Source: Rhodococcus sp. BP22 (lineage in GTDB: Bacteria; Actinomycetota; Actinomycetes; Mycobacteriales; Mycobacteriaceae). Taken from it: 64,000 bases of DNA. The stretch is from assembly GCF_014281965.1 (NCBI RefSeq), contig NZ_JACFTB010000005.1, positions 1-64,000 of the forward strand, written 5' to 3'. The notes beneath the pieces are model-generated. The model had not been told where the DNA came from. It saw only the letters and a list, made by a program, of their open reading frames with translations, and made no database searches. The translations under genes and the position numbers were made by a program. The stretch's first letter is position 1. Each line of letters begins with the position of its first letter. This document shows, in pieces, positions 8,723 to 17,638 of this stretch.

Positions 8723-9753
8723 ACGTCGGTCTCCCTGTGCGAGGACGGTATTACCACTGCCTTGATGCTTCCCGGCAGTGCGTCGGCGTTGAGCGCATCC
8801 TCGACGTGCGCGAGGTCGAAGCGGCCGGTGACCATGGCGTCGAGGTCGACGCGGCCGGAGATTACGAGCTCGCGAGCGATCGGCCAGGTGTTCGCGTAGC
8901 GGAAGACGCCGGTGAGGACGAGTTCACGATTCTGAATCAGCGAGATCGGCAACGCGTAGTCCGACGCGCCCATCCCGACCAGGACGACCGTACCGGCAGG
9001 ACGGACGGCGTGGATGCCGTCGACGACTGCCCGGGGGGCACCCGACGCATCGATGAACGCGTCGACGTCGAGGGCCCGGACATCCTCGGTCATCGGGTCG
9101 ATTACCTGCGTCGCACCGAATTTCTTGGCATTCTCTCGGCGGTCGGGTGCGATGTCGCTGACGATGATCGTGGTGGCGCCGAATGCGCGAGCCACCTGAG
9201 CGGTGACGAGGCCGACTGGACCGGCGCCTGCGATCAGCACACTCGACCCGGCTGTGATGCCTGCCTTCTGCGCCGACGCAATCCCTACGGACAACGGCTC
9301 GAACAATGCCGCGGCCTCGTCGGAAATCTCGTCGGGAACCGAGTGTGCGAACGCCGATTGGATGAGAACGTACTCAGCCAGCGCGCCGTCGATGGGTGGC
9401 GTGGCGAAGAACTCCATCGACGGGCACAAGTTGTACCGGCCCGCCCTCGACTGTGTGCTCGTCGGGTCCGGGCGCTGCGGTTCGATCGAGACCCGCTGCC
9501 CGATGCGTGTATCGGCGACGGCGCATCCGACGGCGACGATGACCCCGGCAGCTTCGTGACCTAACACCAAAGGTCCGTTGACGACGTGATCGCCGATGCG
9601 GCCTTCGCGGTAGTAGTGAGCATCGGATCCGCAGACGCCGACCGCCGTGACCTGCACGAGAACCTCGTCCGCAGCGGGAGAGGGTACTGGACGGGTCTCC
9701 AGGCGGATCTCCTGCGGACCGCTGAGGACGCTGACTTGCATGGACTGTGTCAC
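8719..9753 (-). CDS. Zinc-type medium-chain alcohol dehydrogenase (sorbitol/xylitol dehydrogenase-like)
   Basis: A 344-residue MDR-family dehydrogenase. The catalytic zinc site is seen as GVCGSDAHYY followed by GHEAAGVI, and the NAD-binding motif as GAGPVGLV. It most resembles sorbitol/L-iditol/xylitol dehydrogenases. The usual four-Cys structural-zinc lobe is replaced by a segment with only one Cys (RPDPTSTQSRAGRYNLC), so that second zinc is probably absent, as in some sorbitol dehydrogenases. GTG at 9753 is chosen because GGGAG lies six bases before it. An internal ATG at 9741 has no such site. Confidence 0.87.
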   Translation of the reverse strand: MTQSMQVSVLSGPQEIRLETRPVPSPAADEVLVQVTAVGVCGSDAHYYREGRIGDHVVNGPLVLGHEAAGVIVAVGCAVADTRIGQRVSIEPQRPDPTSTQSRAGRYNLCPSMEFFATPPIDGALAEYVLIQSAFAHSVPDEISDEAAALFEPLSVGIASAQKAGITAGSSVLIAGAGPVGLVTAQVARAFGATTIIVSDIAPDRRENAKKFGATQVIDPMTEDVRALDVDAFIDASGAPRAVVDGIHAVRPAGTVVLVGMGASDYALPISLIQNRELVLTGVFRYANTWPIARELVISGRVDLDAMVTGRFDLAHVEDALNADALPGSIKAVVIPSSHRETDV

Positions 9754-9803
9754 AAAGATCTCCCTGCTTCCGCTTCTCCGGTCACGCCGTCTCCGCCCTT
9801 GGT

Positions 9804-9872
9804 AGGTGTTGTGTAGATCACACCTTAATGTTAGCTTAATGAGCAGAAGAGCACATTGTGAGCATCTGCTCA
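9804..9872. promoter_or_regulatory. Divergent polyol promoter region with two inverted repeats
   Basis: Between the dehydrogenase operon (-) and the SorC-regulator operon (+) are two symmetric elements. AGGTGT/ACACCT arms lie at 9804-9809 and 9820-9825, overlapping a half-CRP-like TCACA. TGAGCAGA/TCTGCTCA arms lie at 9840-9847 and 9865-9872, with an internal TGAGCA repeat at 9859-9864. The repeated TGAGCA unit suits a SorC-type oligomeric regulator encoded 20 bp downstream. Assignment is by position and symmetry only. Confidence 0.5.
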
Positions 9873-9891
9873 CCGGGTCTAGGGAGTGTTC

Positions 9892-10941
9892 GTGACCGCA
9901 TCGGTCCCCGAGGTATCGGCAGTGCAGCGTTCGTCCAAGTCGAGCGACGACCTCCGACTCGCCCTCCGCGCCGCGTCGATGTACCACCTGGAAGGTGCGA
10001 CTCAGGCCGAGATCGCGAAGAAACTCGGAATCTCGCGTCCCACCGCTGGCCGACTCGTTGCCAAGGCGCGAGCGCTGGGGTTGGTTACCATCGAGATCAA
10101 TGTGCCCGACGAACTCCAGGGCACCGTGCACGCCGACATCGAAGCTGATTTGGAGCGCGAATTCGGCCTCACCGAAGCACTTGTCGTTCCCGATGTCATC
10201 GACGGCACCGACACCGGGTACGGGTCGTTGGGACGGGCCGCCGCGGCGATGCTTTCGCGGCGACTGGAGGGCGCCGACGTCCTCGGGTTCACCTGGGGGC
10301 CGGAAACTGTCGCTGTCGCCCAGTCACTCAAGACGCGTGGAGCGCGATGCGACCGCGTGGTTCAACTCGACGGTTCGATGAGTTCGGCCGACTATCAAAC
10401 CGGCGTCGAATACACCCTGGGGCGGTGCGCGCAGTACCTGCAGGCGAGGCCGGTGCGCCTCAACGCGCCGCTGTACGCCGACCCGGCCACGGTGACTGCG
10501 CTGCAGCAGGATTCGGTGATATCGCGCGCCCTCCAAGCTGGGACGGAGGCTGATGTGATGATGTACGGCCTCGGTCCCGTTTCCACGTCCACGACCCTGT
10601 TCGAGGGCAGCTTCATCGACCTGGACATTCTCGACGAACTGCGCCACCTCGGCGCCGTCGGCGAGATAGGCGGCAGGTTCTTCGACCTCGACGGCACACC
10701 CACCGGGGGATCCTTGCCGGGGCGAACCGTATCGGTCGGACTCGACGCCATTCGTGACTGTGATCGGGCGATCCTGATCTCCGGTGGCAGCAAGAAGCAT
10801 CAGGCGATTCTCGGTGCGCTTCGCGGAGGCTTCGCAACCGTGCTGGTGACCGATATCGAAAGTGCGCGTTGGTTGATGGCGCACACGAAGGCTGACAGTG
10901 GAGCCTGCAGGAACGACCCAGAGGGAAAGGTATCCAAGTGA
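9892..10941 (+). CDS. SorC/DeoR-type sugar-binding transcriptional regulator
   Basis: A 349-residue regulator with an N-terminal winged HTH (YHLEGATQAEIAKKLGISRP, about residues 35-60). The remainder is a SorC-type sugar-binding domain with the motifs FTWGPETV, GLGPVS and VGEIGGRFFD. It probably senses a phosphorylated sugar or polyol and controls both the divergent dehydrogenases and the importer that follows. GTG at 9892 is chosen because AGGGAG (9880-9885) lies six bases before it; the GTG at 9886 abuts that site. Its stop overlaps the binding-protein start by four bases. Confidence 0.87.
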   Translation: MTASVPEVSAVQRSSKSSDDLRLALRAASMYHLEGATQAEIAKKLGISRPTAGRLVAKARALGLVTIEINVPDELQGTVHADIEADLEREFGLTEALVVPDVIDGTDTGYGSLGRAAAAMLSRRLEGADVLGFTWGPETVAVAQSLKTRGARCDRVVQLDGSMSSADYQTGVEYTLGRCAQYLQARPVRLNAPLYADPATVTALQQDSVISRALQAGTEADVMMYGLGPVSTSTTLFEGSFIDLDILDELRHLGAVGEIGGRFFDLDGTPTGGSLPGRTVSVGLDAIRDCDRAILISGGSKKHQAILGALRGGFATVLVTDIESARWLMAHTKADSGACRNDPEGKVSK

Positions 10942-12290
10942 AAGTTCTACCGAAGGTGGCCGTCGCAGCATCGCTCGCGATGACCTTGGTGCTGTCCGGC
11001 TGCGCCGGCGCGGGATCGTTCGGCGGTGATGGTGACGGTACGACTATCACCGTGGCCATCGTCTCGAACTCGCAGATGTCCGACGCTATTTCGCTGGCAC
11101 CGGAGTTCGAGGCAGAGAACCCAGGCATCAACCTGAAGTTCGTCTCACTGTCGGAGAACGAGGCACGCGCGAAGATCACTGCCTCCGTCGCGACCGGCGG
11201 TGGAGAGTTCGACGTCGTGATGATCAGTAATTTCGAGACCCCGCAGTGGGCCGAGAACGGTTGGCTCACAAATCTTTCGGAGTACGCTAACGAAACTCCC
11301 GGTTACGACGAGGCCGACTTCATTCCGACACTGAAGGAGTCGCTCTCCTACGAGGGCAGCATGTACTCGGTGCCGTTCTACGGTGAGTCCTCGTTCTTGA
11401 TGTACCGCAAGGACCTCATGCAGGAGGCGGGTATCACGATGCCCGAGGAGCCCACCTGGCAAGAAGTCGCCGATGCCGCCGCGAAGCTCGACAATGACGA
11501 TGTCTCCGGTATCTGTCTGCGTGGAAAGCCGGGCTGGGGCGAAGTTCTCGCACCTTTGGATACCGTCATCAACGCGTTCGGTGGACGTTGGTACGACGAG
11601 AACTGGAACGCGCAGCTCGACAGTCCGCAGGTGGAAGAGGCCGTCCAGTTCTACGTCGACCTCGTTCGCACGCACGGCCAAGCAGGCGCAGCGACCAGTG
11701 GATTCAGTGAGTGCGGTACTCAGCTCTCGCAGGGAAACACCGCTATGTGGTACGACGCTACCTCGGCGGTGTCGGTGCTCGAGGATCCCACGTCGAGCAA
11801 TGTCGTCGGCAAGATCGGCTATGCGAAGGCGCCGAGCGCGGTCAAGGGCGACAACGGCTGGCTGTACTCGTGGGCTCTCGGCATCCCGAAGACATCGGAG
11901 AATCCGGACGAAGCGTGGAAGTTCGTGTCGTGGATGACCAGCAAGGAATACCTGAACAAGGTCGGTAACGAATTGGGTTGGGAGCGTGTACCTCCGGGTA
12001 GCCGCCTGTCGACCTACGAGATTCCCGAGTACAAGAAAGCATCGGCTGCGTACGGCCAGGTGACCCTCGACTCCATCAATGGTGCGGACCCGAACAAGCC
12101 GACCGTGGATCCGGTTCCCTACACCGGAGTGCAGTTCCTGACCATCCCGGAATTCCAGGATCTCGGAACCCGCGTCAGTCAACAGATCAGCGCTGCAGTG
12201 GCTGGACAGATCAGCGTCAAGGACGCGCTCGCTCAAGCGCAGCAATACGCCGAAGTGGTCGGTAAGACGTATCAGGAGGGCCAGGGATGA
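10938..12290 (+). CDS. ABC-transporter sugar/polyol-binding lipoprotein
   Basis: A 450-residue extracytoplasmic solute-binding protein (family 1 type). A lipoprotein signal peptide ends at LSGC with Cys22 as the lipidation site, followed by the mature domain starting TTITVAIVSNSQMSDAI. Gene order (regulator, binding protein, two permeases, ATPase) matches mannitol/sorbitol SmoEFGK-like importers, and the neighbouring dehydrogenases suggest a polyol ligand. The ATG overlaps the regulator stop by four bases, and its own stop overlaps the first permease likewise. Confidence 0.9.
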   Translation: MKVLPKVAVAASLAMTLVLSGCAGAGSFGGDGDGTTITVAIVSNSQMSDAISLAPEFEAENPGINLKFVSLSENEARAKITASVATGGGEFDVVMISNFETPQWAENGWLTNLSEYANETPGYDEADFIPTLKESLSYEGSMYSVPFYGESSFLMYRKDLMQEAGITMPEEPTWQEVADAAAKLDNDDVSGICLRGKPGWGEVLAPLDTVINAFGGRWYDENWNAQLDSPQVEEAVQFYVDLVRTHGQAGAATSGFSECGTQLSQGNTAMWYDATSAVSVLEDPTSSNVVGKIGYAKAPSAVKGDNGWLYSWALGIPKTSENPDEAWKFVSWMTSKEYLNKVGNELGWERVPPGSRLSTYEIPEYKKASAAYGQVTLDSINGADPNKPTVDPVPYTGVQFLTIPEFQDLGTRVSQQISAAVAGQISVKDALAQAQQYAEVVGKTYQEGQG

Positions 12291-13237
12291 CCACAACCGA
12301 AGTGCACTCGCCACCGGCCGATTCGGAAAAGTTCGTACCGAGACCGAGGGTGATCTCGAAAGCGGAGGGGTGGCGCCGTCGCGGACCGTTGCTGCCTGCA
12401 ATGGTCTTCGCGATCATCGTCACCCAGGTGCCGTTCTTGTTCACGCTGTACTACTCGACGCAATCATGGAACCTCGTTCGGCCAGGGTCGCAGGAGTTCA
12501 ACGGGCTCAACAACTACGTCGATGTGTTCCGTGACAGTCAGTTCCGTCAGGTCGCCCTCAACACCGTGATCATGATCGTCGGAACCGTCCTCATCTCGGT
12601 AATTCTGGGGCTCTTTCTCGCGTTGCTGCTCGATCGGAAGTTCATCGGACGCAGCTTGATTCGCACACTGCTGATCACGCCTTTCCTGATCACCCCGGTT
12701 GCGGGCGCGCTGATCTGGAAGACCACGATGTTCGACCCGGTCTTCGGTTTGATCAACTTCGCCCTCAGCCCGTTCGGTGTCGGCCAGATCGACTGGGTCT
12801 CGCGCTTTCCGTTGGCCGCGGTGATGACGAACCTGGTGTGGCAGTGGACGCCCTTCATGATGCTGTTGATCCTCGCCGGACTGCAGTCGATGCCGAAGGA
12901 CATCGCCGAGGCTGCCCGCGTCGACGGTGCAGGGCCGTTCAAGCTCTTCCGCGAACTCACGTTCCCGCATCTACGACGCTTCATCGAACTCGGTGCCGTT
13001 CTCGGGGCGATCTACCTGGTCAACACCTTCGACGCCGTTTACATGATGACCTCCGGCGGACCTGGTGTCGCCAGCGCCAACCTGCCCTTCTACATCTACC
13101 AGCGTGCGTTCCTCGGATTCGACATCGGCCAGGCCGCGGCCATGGGCGTGGTCACTGTGGTCGCCACCATCATCGTCAGCACCCTGGCGCTGAGACTGAT
13201 CTTCAAGAGCTTCAGTGGAAACGAGGAGGCTGCGTGA
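12287..13237 (+). CDS. ABC-transporter permease, MalF-like (first subunit)
   Basis: A 316-residue inner-membrane permease with about six helices after a cytoplasmic N-terminus. The coupling-helix EAA motif is visible as EAARVDGAGPFKLFRELTFP, the site that contacts the ATPase. It is coupled by ATGA to the binding protein upstream, and its stop shares a base with the next permease's start. Confidence 0.92.
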   Translation: MTTTEVHSPPADSEKFVPRPRVISKAEGWRRRGPLLPAMVFAIIVTQVPFLFTLYYSTQSWNLVRPGSQEFNGLNNYVDVFRDSQFRQVALNTVIMIVGTVLISVILGLFLALLLDRKFIGRSLIRTLLITPFLITPVAGALIWKTTMFDPVFGLINFALSPFGVGQIDWVSRFPLAAVMTNLVWQWTPFMMLLILAGLQSMPKDIAEAARVDGAGPFKLFRELTFPHLRRFIELGAVLGAIYLVNTFDAVYMMTSGGPGVASANLPFYIYQRAFLGFDIGQAAAMGVVTVVATIIVSTLALRLIFKSFSGNEEAA

Positions 13238-14127
13238 TGAGTACCGCAACCACGAACAAGAAGCGCAAGAAAACTGTGCCGCAGACTTCGGACGGCGTGG
13301 CGATCAAGCGTAAAAGCAACTGGGGGCCGGGCACCATCTGGTCTGTCGTTGCGTGGGTCGCCGGAATTGTCTTCTTCTTCCCGGTGCTCTGGATGGTCCT
13401 CACCGGTTTCAAACAAGAGGCCGACGCGTACTCCGACCCACCCAAACTGTTCTTCACCCCGACGCTCGATCAGTACCGCGGGGTACTCGACAGTGGTATC
13501 GGCACTGCGCTGCTCAACTCTGCTTTCGCGACGATCGTATCTACGCTTCTCGTTCTGCTGCTTGGTGTTCCGGCTGCGTTTGCGTTGTCGCTTCGGCCGG
13601 TGAAGAAGACGAAGGACGTGTTGTTCTTCTTCATCTCCACCAAGATGCTCCCGGTCGTCGCGGCCATCGTGCCGCTGTACGTCATCGTGGGTGACATCGG
13701 CATGTTGGACAACATTTGGACGCTGGTGATCCTCTACACCGCGATGAACCTTCCGATTGCGGTATGGATGATGCGTTCGTTCTTCCTCGAGGTGCCGAGC
13801 GAACTGCTCGAGGCCGCGAGCATGGACGGTGCGTCGCTGTGGACCTCGGTCCGTGAGGTGATTCTGCCTCTCGTCTCTCCTGGAATCGCTGCGACGTCGC
13901 TGATCTGTGTGATCTTCTCGTGGAACGAGTTCTTCTTCGCAGTCAACCTCACAGCTGTTCAGGCACAGACTATTCCGGTCTATCTCGTCGGATTCATCAC
14001 CGGACAGGGGTTGTACTGGGCCCAGCTGTCCGCCGCTGCGACGTTCGCGGCACTCCCCGTCGTTCTTGCTGGGTGGTTTGCGCAGAACAAGCTCGTGCGC
14101 GGTCTGTCCTTCGGCGCCATCAAGTAA
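13237..14127 (+). CDS. ABC-transporter permease, MalG-like (second subunit)
   Basis: A 296-residue permease with six predicted helices and the EAA motif EAASMDGASLWTSVREVILP. A basic N-terminal stretch (NKKRKK) precedes the first helix, consistent with a cytoplasmic N-terminus. ATG at 13237 is chosen: AGGAGG at 13224-13229 is seven bases upstream. The reading frame runs open for about 400 bases upstream inside the first permease gene, but that part is not coding. Confidence 0.92.
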   Translation: MSTATTNKKRKKTVPQTSDGVAIKRKSNWGPGTIWSVVAWVAGIVFFFPVLWMVLTGFKQEADAYSDPPKLFFTPTLDQYRGVLDSGIGTALLNSAFATIVSTLLVLLLGVPAAFALSLRPVKKTKDVLFFFISTKMLPVVAAIVPLYVIVGDIGMLDNIWTLVILYTAMNLPIAVWMMRSFFLEVPSELLEAASMDGASLWTSVREVILPLVSPGIAATSLICVIFSWNEFFFAVNLTAVQAQTIPVYLVGFITGQGLYWAQLSAAATFAALPVVLAGWFAQNKLVRGLSFGAIK

Positions 14128-14159
14128 CTCGGCCCTTTCACGAACCAGGAGAACAAGTC

Positions 14160-15266
14160 ATGGCTGCAATCAAGTACAAAAAGGCATCCTGCGTCTACGA
14201 AGGTGCCGACTCGCTCGCTGTCGATTCACTCGATCTGGACATCCAGGACGGCGAATTCGTCGTCCTCGTCGGGCCTTCCGGTTCCGGTAAGTCCACCGCC
14301 CTCCGGATGCTCGCCGGCCTCGAGGAGATCGACGGTGGCGCCATCGAAATCGGTGGGCAGAACATGGTCGGGGTTCCGTCCAAGGATCGCGACATCGCGA
14401 TGGTGTTCCAGAACTACGCCCTCTACCCCAACAAGACCGTCGGGGAGAACATGGGGTTCGCGCTCAAGATGCGTGGCGTTCCGCTCGAGGAACGTAAGAA
14501 GAAGGTGGCCGACGCGGCCAAGATTCTCGATTTGACGGACTTCCTGGACCGCAAGCCGGGCAAGCTCTCCGGTGGTCAGCGTCAGCGAGTTGCCATGGGC
14601 CGTGCCATCGTTCGTGAACCGCAGGTGTTCTGCATGGACGAGCCGTTGAGTAATCTCGACGCGAAACTGCGCGTGCAGACTCGTACACAGATAGCCGCGT
14701 TGCAGCGCAGACTCGGCACGACGACTGTCTACGTCACCCACGACCAGGTGGAGGCGATGACGATGGGCGATCGCGTTGCAGTGCTGCGCGGGGGCAAACT
14801 GCAGCAGTTCGCCAGCCCGACCGATCTCTACGACCATCCTGTCAATGCTTTCGTGGCCGGCTTCATCGGCTCTCCTGCCATGAACCTGATGACGGTCCCC
14901 ATCGGATCGGGTGGTGTCCAGATCGGAAACTTCCTGCTGCCGCTCGAGCGCGAAGAGCTCACCAGGCTTGCGGGCCTCGGCCTCGACAACGTGACGATCG
15001 GCCTGCGGCCCGAGCAGCTCGGCATCGTGCACGGCACGGGGGAGGGCTTCGAGGGCAAGGTCGATCTGATCGAAGAGCTCGGCAGCGAGTCCTATGTGTA
15101 CGCGCATCTGGATGATCCGAAGGTCATGGGCCTCGACGGCGGACCGGTGTCGCTTGTCGCGCGTTCGGCGGTGCGTGCGCCGGCGAAGATCGGGGAGAGC
15201 ATCGGTTTGAGCAGGCTTGACGGCGCCGTTCATCTGTTCCATCCGGAAACTGGCGAGCGGATCTAG
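14160..15266 (+). CDS. ABC-transporter ATP-binding protein (UgpC/MsmK/SmoK type)
   Basis: A 368-residue ATPase with a Walker A GPSGSGKST, a signature LSGGQRQRVAMGRA and a Walker B VFCMDEPLSNLD. The C-terminal TOBE-type regulatory domain is typical of CUT1 sugar importers. ATG at 14160 has AGGAG eight bases upstream; the upstream open stretch in this frame overlaps the permease and is ignored. It closes the regulator-importer operon, 32 bases after the second permease. Some such ATPases serve several importers. Confidence 0.92.
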   Translation: MAAIKYKKASCVYEGADSLAVDSLDLDIQDGEFVVLVGPSGSGKSTALRMLAGLEEIDGGAIEIGGQNMVGVPSKDRDIAMVFQNYALYPNKTVGENMGFALKMRGVPLEERKKKVADAAKILDLTDFLDRKPGKLSGGQRQRVAMGRAIVREPQVFCMDEPLSNLDAKLRVQTRTQIAALQRRLGTTTVYVTHDQVEAMTMGDRVAVLRGGKLQQFASPTDLYDHPVNAFVAGFIGSPAMNLMTVPIGSGGVQIGNFLLPLEREELTRLAGLGLDNVTIGLRPEQLGIVHGTGEGFEGKVDLIEELGSESYVYAHLDDPKVMGLDGGPVSLVARSAVRAPAKIGESIGLSRLDGAVHLFHPETGERI

Positions 15267-15395
15267 GCGCGTTCACACGGTGCCGACGTTATCGATTCGT
15301 GATTCAAAGTCGACTGTTCTGTTATCTTTCCTGTTGCTCGCCTGTCATCGACGCCGTGCAAGATTGGCCCCTCTACGACCCCAGAGGTGGCCACA

Positions 15396-15827
15396 ATGTC
15401 AGGTCTGTCGGATGCGCGTTCGACGCGCCCACGCGGGGCGGCGCGCCTGCTCATTCTGGATCCATCCCCACCTCTCGACGTCCCCACCCTCGATGTTTCC
15501 GAGAGCAGGCACGGAAAGTGTCTCCGCGTCGTTGTCAGCGGTGAAGTCGACCTTGGGACGGTCTCTCAGTTCCGGGCTGCACTCTTCAGTGCATCGAACA
15601 GGACGATCGGTGCACTCGTCATCGATATTCGCGGAGTGACATTCCTAGGGGTGTCGGGGCTGTCCTGTCTCGTCGACCTGGTGCGGGGCAACATGCTGAC
15701 CGCGCTGGCGATCGTCGCCACCACCCATGCGGCGCGTAGGTCCATCGAGATCATCGGCCAGGATCCCGACCTGGTGGTGTTCTCTCGACTCGGTGACGCG
15801 CTGCACTACGTGGACGCTCGAACCTGA
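15396..15827 (+). CDS. STAS-domain protein (anti-anti-sigma factor-like)
   Basis: A 143-residue protein. A poorly conserved 30-residue lead is followed by a STAS domain (about 35-135) with the strand VVVSGEVDLGTVSQF and the motif VTFLGVSGLSCLVDL, where the phosphorylatable Ser of SpoIIAA/RsbV-type proteins would lie. It would be expected to bind an anti-sigma kinase and release a sigma factor. No partner kinase or sigma gene is adjacent. ATG at 15396 (AGAGG upstream) is preferred over GTG at 15387. Confidence 0.75.
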   Translation: MSGLSDARSTRPRGAARLLILDPSPPLDVPTLDVSESRHGKCLRVVVSGEVDLGTVSQFRAALFSASNRTIGALVIDIRGVTFLGVSGLSCLVDLVRGNMLTALAIVATTHAARRSIEIIGQDPDLVVFSRLGDALHYVDART

Positions 15828-15925
15828 CCGGTGGCGGCACCCCTGTTCGGGGGTAGCGCATCGGTAGCTGTGAGCCATAGCGTGAGTCGAGCTAGCGAGA
15901 GACGTGCGCCACAGCAGGGAGAAAC

Positions 15926-17614
15926 ATGACGAACGTGACGGAACACGACGCCTTCAAGTCGGCTCGAAATCTACTTCTCGATGCCTACGGCGACTACGAC
16001 GCGGCCGTATCGAACTTTCGGTGGCCTGATCTGGGTGAGCGGTTCAACTGGGCAATCGACTGGTTCGACGCTATCGCCCGCGGCAACGAGAAGACTGCGC
16101 TCTGGATCGTCGAAGAAGACGGGTCCGAAGCGAAGTACAGCTTCGATGCGATGTCGCACCGATCGGATCAGGTGGCTCGGTGGCTCTCCGGGCTCGGTAT
16201 CGGCCGCGGGGATTCCGTGATCCTCATGCTCGGAAACCAGGTCGAGCTGTGGGATTCGATGCTCGCGGTCATGAAGCTCGGCGCCGTACTGATGCCGACG
16301 ACCACGGCGATCGGCTCGGCCGATCTCACCGACAGAGTCGAACGCGGCCAGGCGCGAGCCGTCATTGCGAACCCAGCGGATACGTCCAAATTCGAGGAAG
16401 TGCCCGGGGATTACCTGAAAATCGCGGTCGGACATGCGGACGGGTGGACCGACTTTCACGCAGCCTACGACGTCGAGAGTCCTGAGCCGTTCGAGACCGT
16501 GACTGCCCCGTCCGACCGTTTGCTCCTGTATTTCACCTCGGGAACGACGAGTAAGCCCAAGCTCGTCGAGCACACGCAGGTGTCCTATCCGGTAGGGCAT
16601 TTGAGCACCATGTACTTCCTTGGCCTGAAGCCGGGAGATGTGCACCTGAACATCAGCTCACCTGGCTGGGCGAAGCATGCGTGGAGTTGCTTCTTCGCGC
16701 CGTGGATCGCCGAAGCCACCATCTTCATCTACAACTACACGCGCTTCGACGCGAGTGCCCTCCTCGACCAGATCCGTCGCGCAGAGGTCACGACGTTCTG
16801 TGCTCCACCGACTGTGTGGCGCATGCTCATTCAGGCCGACATCTCCGGCGGAGGTGGCGCTCTACGTGAAGCGATCGGCGCAGGGGAGCCGCTGAACCCC
16901 GAGGTCATCTCGAGGGTGCAGAACGAGTGGGGCCTCAATATTCGCGATGGGTTCGGTCAGACGGAAACCACTGCCCTGGTAGCGAACACGCCAGGAGCGA
17001 AACTGAAGTTCGGCGCGATGGGCCGTCCGTTGCCGGGCATTCCGGTCGTCATCATCGATCCGGTGACGGGCGAGGAGGCCGACGAAGGCGAAATCTGTCT
17101 CGATCTGGCCAAGAAGCCGTTCAACCTGATGACGGGATACCTCGGCAACCCGGCTCGCAACGAAGAAGTCATGTCCGGTGGCTACTACCACACAGGCGAT
17201 GTGGCCTCCCGCGACGAAGACGGTTACATCACCTACGTCGGTCGCACGGATGACGTCTTCAAGGCCTCGGACTACAAGGTGTCACCGTTCGAACTCGAAA
17301 GCGTGCTGATCGAGCACCCCGCCGTCGCTGAAGCTGCAGTCGTACCGGCACCCGACGAAACGCGGCTTGCAGTCCCGAAGGCGTACGTGGCCCTGGCGGC
17401 AGGTTGGGAGCCGAACGAGGAGACTGCATTTCAGATCCTGAAGTACGCACGCGAGCATCTGGCGCCGTACCTGCGAATCCGAAGGATCGAGTTCTTCGAA
17501 CTGCCGAAGACCATCTCGGGCAAGATACGACGCGTCGAACTTCGGGCTCGCGAGGACTCCGGCGAGGTGCTCTCGGCCGAGTGGCGTGACGATCAGTTCA
17601 CCGGGCTGAAGTAG
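15926..17614 (+). CDS. AMP-forming acyl-CoA synthetase (acetyl/medium-chain type)
   Basis: A 562-residue adenylate-forming ligase. The P-loop is YFTSGTTSKPK, the A5 motif is GFGQTETT, the A8 hinge is YVGRTDDVFKASDYK, and the A10 lysine is in ISGKIRR. The overall form fits medium-chain acyl-CoA synthetases (ACSM-like) rather than FadD. It would activate a carboxylic acid with ATP and CoA. The SD GGGAG is four bases before the ATG. It converges with the XRE-TetR regulator gene, 24 bases away. Confidence 0.88.
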   Translation: MTNVTEHDAFKSARNLLLDAYGDYDAAVSNFRWPDLGERFNWAIDWFDAIARGNEKTALWIVEEDGSEAKYSFDAMSHRSDQVARWLSGLGIGRGDSVILMLGNQVELWDSMLAVMKLGAVLMPTTTAIGSADLTDRVERGQARAVIANPADTSKFEEVPGDYLKIAVGHADGWTDFHAAYDVESPEPFETVTAPSDRLLLYFTSGTTSKPKLVEHTQVSYPVGHLSTMYFLGLKPGDVHLNISSPGWAKHAWSCFFAPWIAEATIFIYNYTRFDASALLDQIRRAEVTTFCAPPTVWRMLIQADISGGGGALREAIGAGEPLNPEVISRVQNEWGLNIRDGFGQTETTALVANTPGAKLKFGAMGRPLPGIPVVIIDPVTGEEADEGEICLDLAKKPFNLMTGYLGNPARNEEVMSGGYYHTGDVASRDEDGYITYVGRTDDVFKASDYKVSPFELESVLIEHPAVAEAAVVPAPDETRLAVPKAYVALAAGWEPNEETAFQILKYAREHLAPYLRIRRIEFFELPKTISGKIRRVELRAREDSGEVLSAEWRDDQFTGLK

Positions 17615-17638
17615 GGCGGGCTGTGCCGCCTCGCGATG

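Noticed and set aside
11145-12401. 418-codon minus-strand open frame across the binding-protein gene
   Set aside because: It lies across a well-supported lipoprotein gene and a permease start, with no recognisable features.
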